DNA from: GCA-2717185 sp047517345
GTDB taxonomy: Bacteria > Pseudomonadota > Alphaproteobacteria > UBA8366 > GCA-2717185
Length of the DNA: 7,715 bases
NCBI GenBank assembly: GCA_047517345.1
Contig: JAKZTB010000313.1
Location: forward strand, 1 to 7,715
Direction of reading: 5' to 3'
Below the pieces are notes generated by a model. It saw nothing but the letters and a program-made list of their open reading frames with translations, did not search any database and was not told the DNA's origin. Shown here piece after piece: positions 7,348-7,715 of this stretch (the stretch's first letter is position 1; each line of letters starts with the position of its first letter). The position numbers were made by a program, and so were the translations under genes.

Positions 7348-7354
7348 ACGGACT

Positions 7355-7380
7355 TTAGAGTCCGTTTCGACCAACTGCGC
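7355..7380 (+). repeat. Left terminal inverted repeat of the MITE-like element
   Basis: It begins TTAGAGTCCG and ends ACTGCGC. All 26 bases pair with 7597-7622 and the match stops at base 7354. The following CCGTTTGACC (7381-7390) weakly echoes its interior. Confidence 0.85.
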
Positions 7381-7492
7381 CCGTTTGACCGGGATGAATT
7401 TGCGTCGTGGTTAGGCGCGCTTCGCGCGGCGATGCGGGGGCATCGGCGAAGAAGTGCAACGACATCACGGCGCAAAAGCACCCGGCCTTCGG

Positions 7493-7587
7493 TGGCGCCA
7501 GGCGATTTTTCGGATGCGTTGCGGCGCTTGCCCGATGCCCCGCATCGCGCGGCCCGCCGCGCCTGCCCGAAAAACCGCCTGGCGCCA
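7493..7587. repeat. Internal inverted repeat inside the MITE-like element
   Basis: Bases 7493-7514 (TGGCGCCAGGCG then a T5 run) pair with 7566-7587 (an A5 run, then CGCCTGGCGCCA) at 20 of 22 positions. The loop contains a further small palindrome, GATGCCCCGCATC (7534-7546). It gives the right half a strong hairpin that the left half lacks, so the element is asymmetric. Confidence 0.8.
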
Positions 7588-7596
7588 TCAAATCGA

Positions 7597-7622
7597 GCGC
7601 AGTTGGTCGAAACGGACTCTAA
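7597..7622 (-). repeat. Right terminal inverted repeat of the MITE-like element
   Basis: It begins GCGCAGTTGG and ends GGACTCTAA on the + strand, a perfect reverse complement of 7355-7380. Confidence 0.85.
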
Positions 7623-7633
7623 TACCAGTGAGC

Positions 7634-7715
7634 CTATGAAATCACCTTCATGATCCATGGATAGGCGCAGAGGGTTCGCATACGATCCGGTTCTGCGATG
7701 AGGTCGATCCATGCT
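7634..7715 (-). CDS. Probable IS630-family transposase, C-terminal end (5'-partial)
   Basis: The frame enters from beyond the right edge and ends at TAG (7634-7636), giving 26 residues: AWIDLIAEPDRMRTLCAYPW followed by IMKVIS. The AW..LI..P.R.R.L....W pattern resembles the C-terminal tail of IS630-family transposases (AWN.LI..P..IRSI..R.W), DDE enzymes that insert at TA. Only the tail is visible, so catalytic residues cannot be checked and the call rests on this motif and on the adjacent TA-flanked element. The stop codon is only about 12 bp from the element's right end. Confidence 0.45.
   Translation of the reverse strand, partial: AWIDLIAEPDRMRTLCAYPWIMKVIS

Larger units (their letters stand above)
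7355..7622. mobile_element. MITE-like element with 26-bp perfect terminal inverted repeats and TA ends
   Basis: This 268-bp stretch has no credible gene. Its ends, 7355-7380 and 7597-7622, are perfect reverse complements over 26 bp (core GAGTCCGTTTCGACC). A TA lies at 7356-7357 and at 7620-7621, leaving a 262-bp body between them, as expected for IS630/Tc1-type insertion with TA target duplication. The two halves remain alignable inward: the GATGCGGGG motif lies at the same offset (76) from both ends, so the element is close to one long palindrome. It could form a large hairpin or cruciform. It encodes no transposase and would need one in trans. An IS630-like transposase fragment lies directly to the right. 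A structured RNA gene is an alternative I cannot exclude. Confidence 0.7.

Noticed and set aside
7355..7622. Small open frames on both strands within the MITE-like element, both ending in AVGRNGL
   Set aside because: The shared ending is produced by the terminal inverted repeat; there is no domain or plausible ribosome site.

Overview
The window is GC-rich and has the codon habits and gene families of a high-GC proteobacterium. An alphaproteobacterium is the likeliest source, but this is an inference from gene content and style; there is no rRNA or marker gene here. It holds five protein-coding loci, one of them cut by the window edge and one frameshifted, and a right end made of mobile DNA.

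Left third (1-2132, + strand): the 3' part of a large secreted RTX adhesin-like gene. Four tandem 96-residue cadherin/Ig-like units, spaced exactly 288 bp apart, are followed by three clusters of calcium-binding RTX nonapeptides. The clusters are separated by a 111-residue module that is present twice. The protein ends in a type I secretion-style C-terminus. The true start lies upstream of the window.

Middle (2270-5120): a classical short-chain dehydrogenase (SDR) and a Rid-family protein lie in the same direction (+), 67 bp apart. They meet, tail to tail and only 9 bp apart, a full-length UxaA/GarD-type sugar-acid dehydratase on the - strand. The dehydratase has its own upstream region of about 155 bp, with a candidate sigma70-like promoter and a perfect 9-bp-arm palindrome over the expected transcription start. 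Next upstream on the - strand is a large alpha/beta hydrolase-domain gene (5276-7295). Dehydratase, SDR, Rid protein and hydrolase together suggest catabolism of a sugar acid, lactone or related hydroxy acid. The substrate cannot be read from the sequence.

The hydrolase is broken by a frameshift in a short CG-dinucleotide run near 5533-5541. The conserved C-terminal part continues in another frame to 5276, and restoring one CG unit would rejoin it. Its GTG start is fixed by a strong Shine-Dalgarno and a very good TTGACA-17-GACAAT promoter.

Right end (7355-7715): a 262-268 bp element with 26-bp perfect terminal inverted repeats, TA at both ends and nested internal palindromes. It looks like a miniature inverted-repeat element (MITE) of the IS630/Tc1 kind. 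It sits about 8 bp upstream of the hydrolase -35 box, and that -35 box lies in a degenerate copy of the element's own end. Right of it, the last 26 codons of a probable IS630-family transposase run off the window on the - strand. The most notable points are the frameshift, the MITE with its TIR-like promoter flank, and the exact repeat architecture of the RTX gene.
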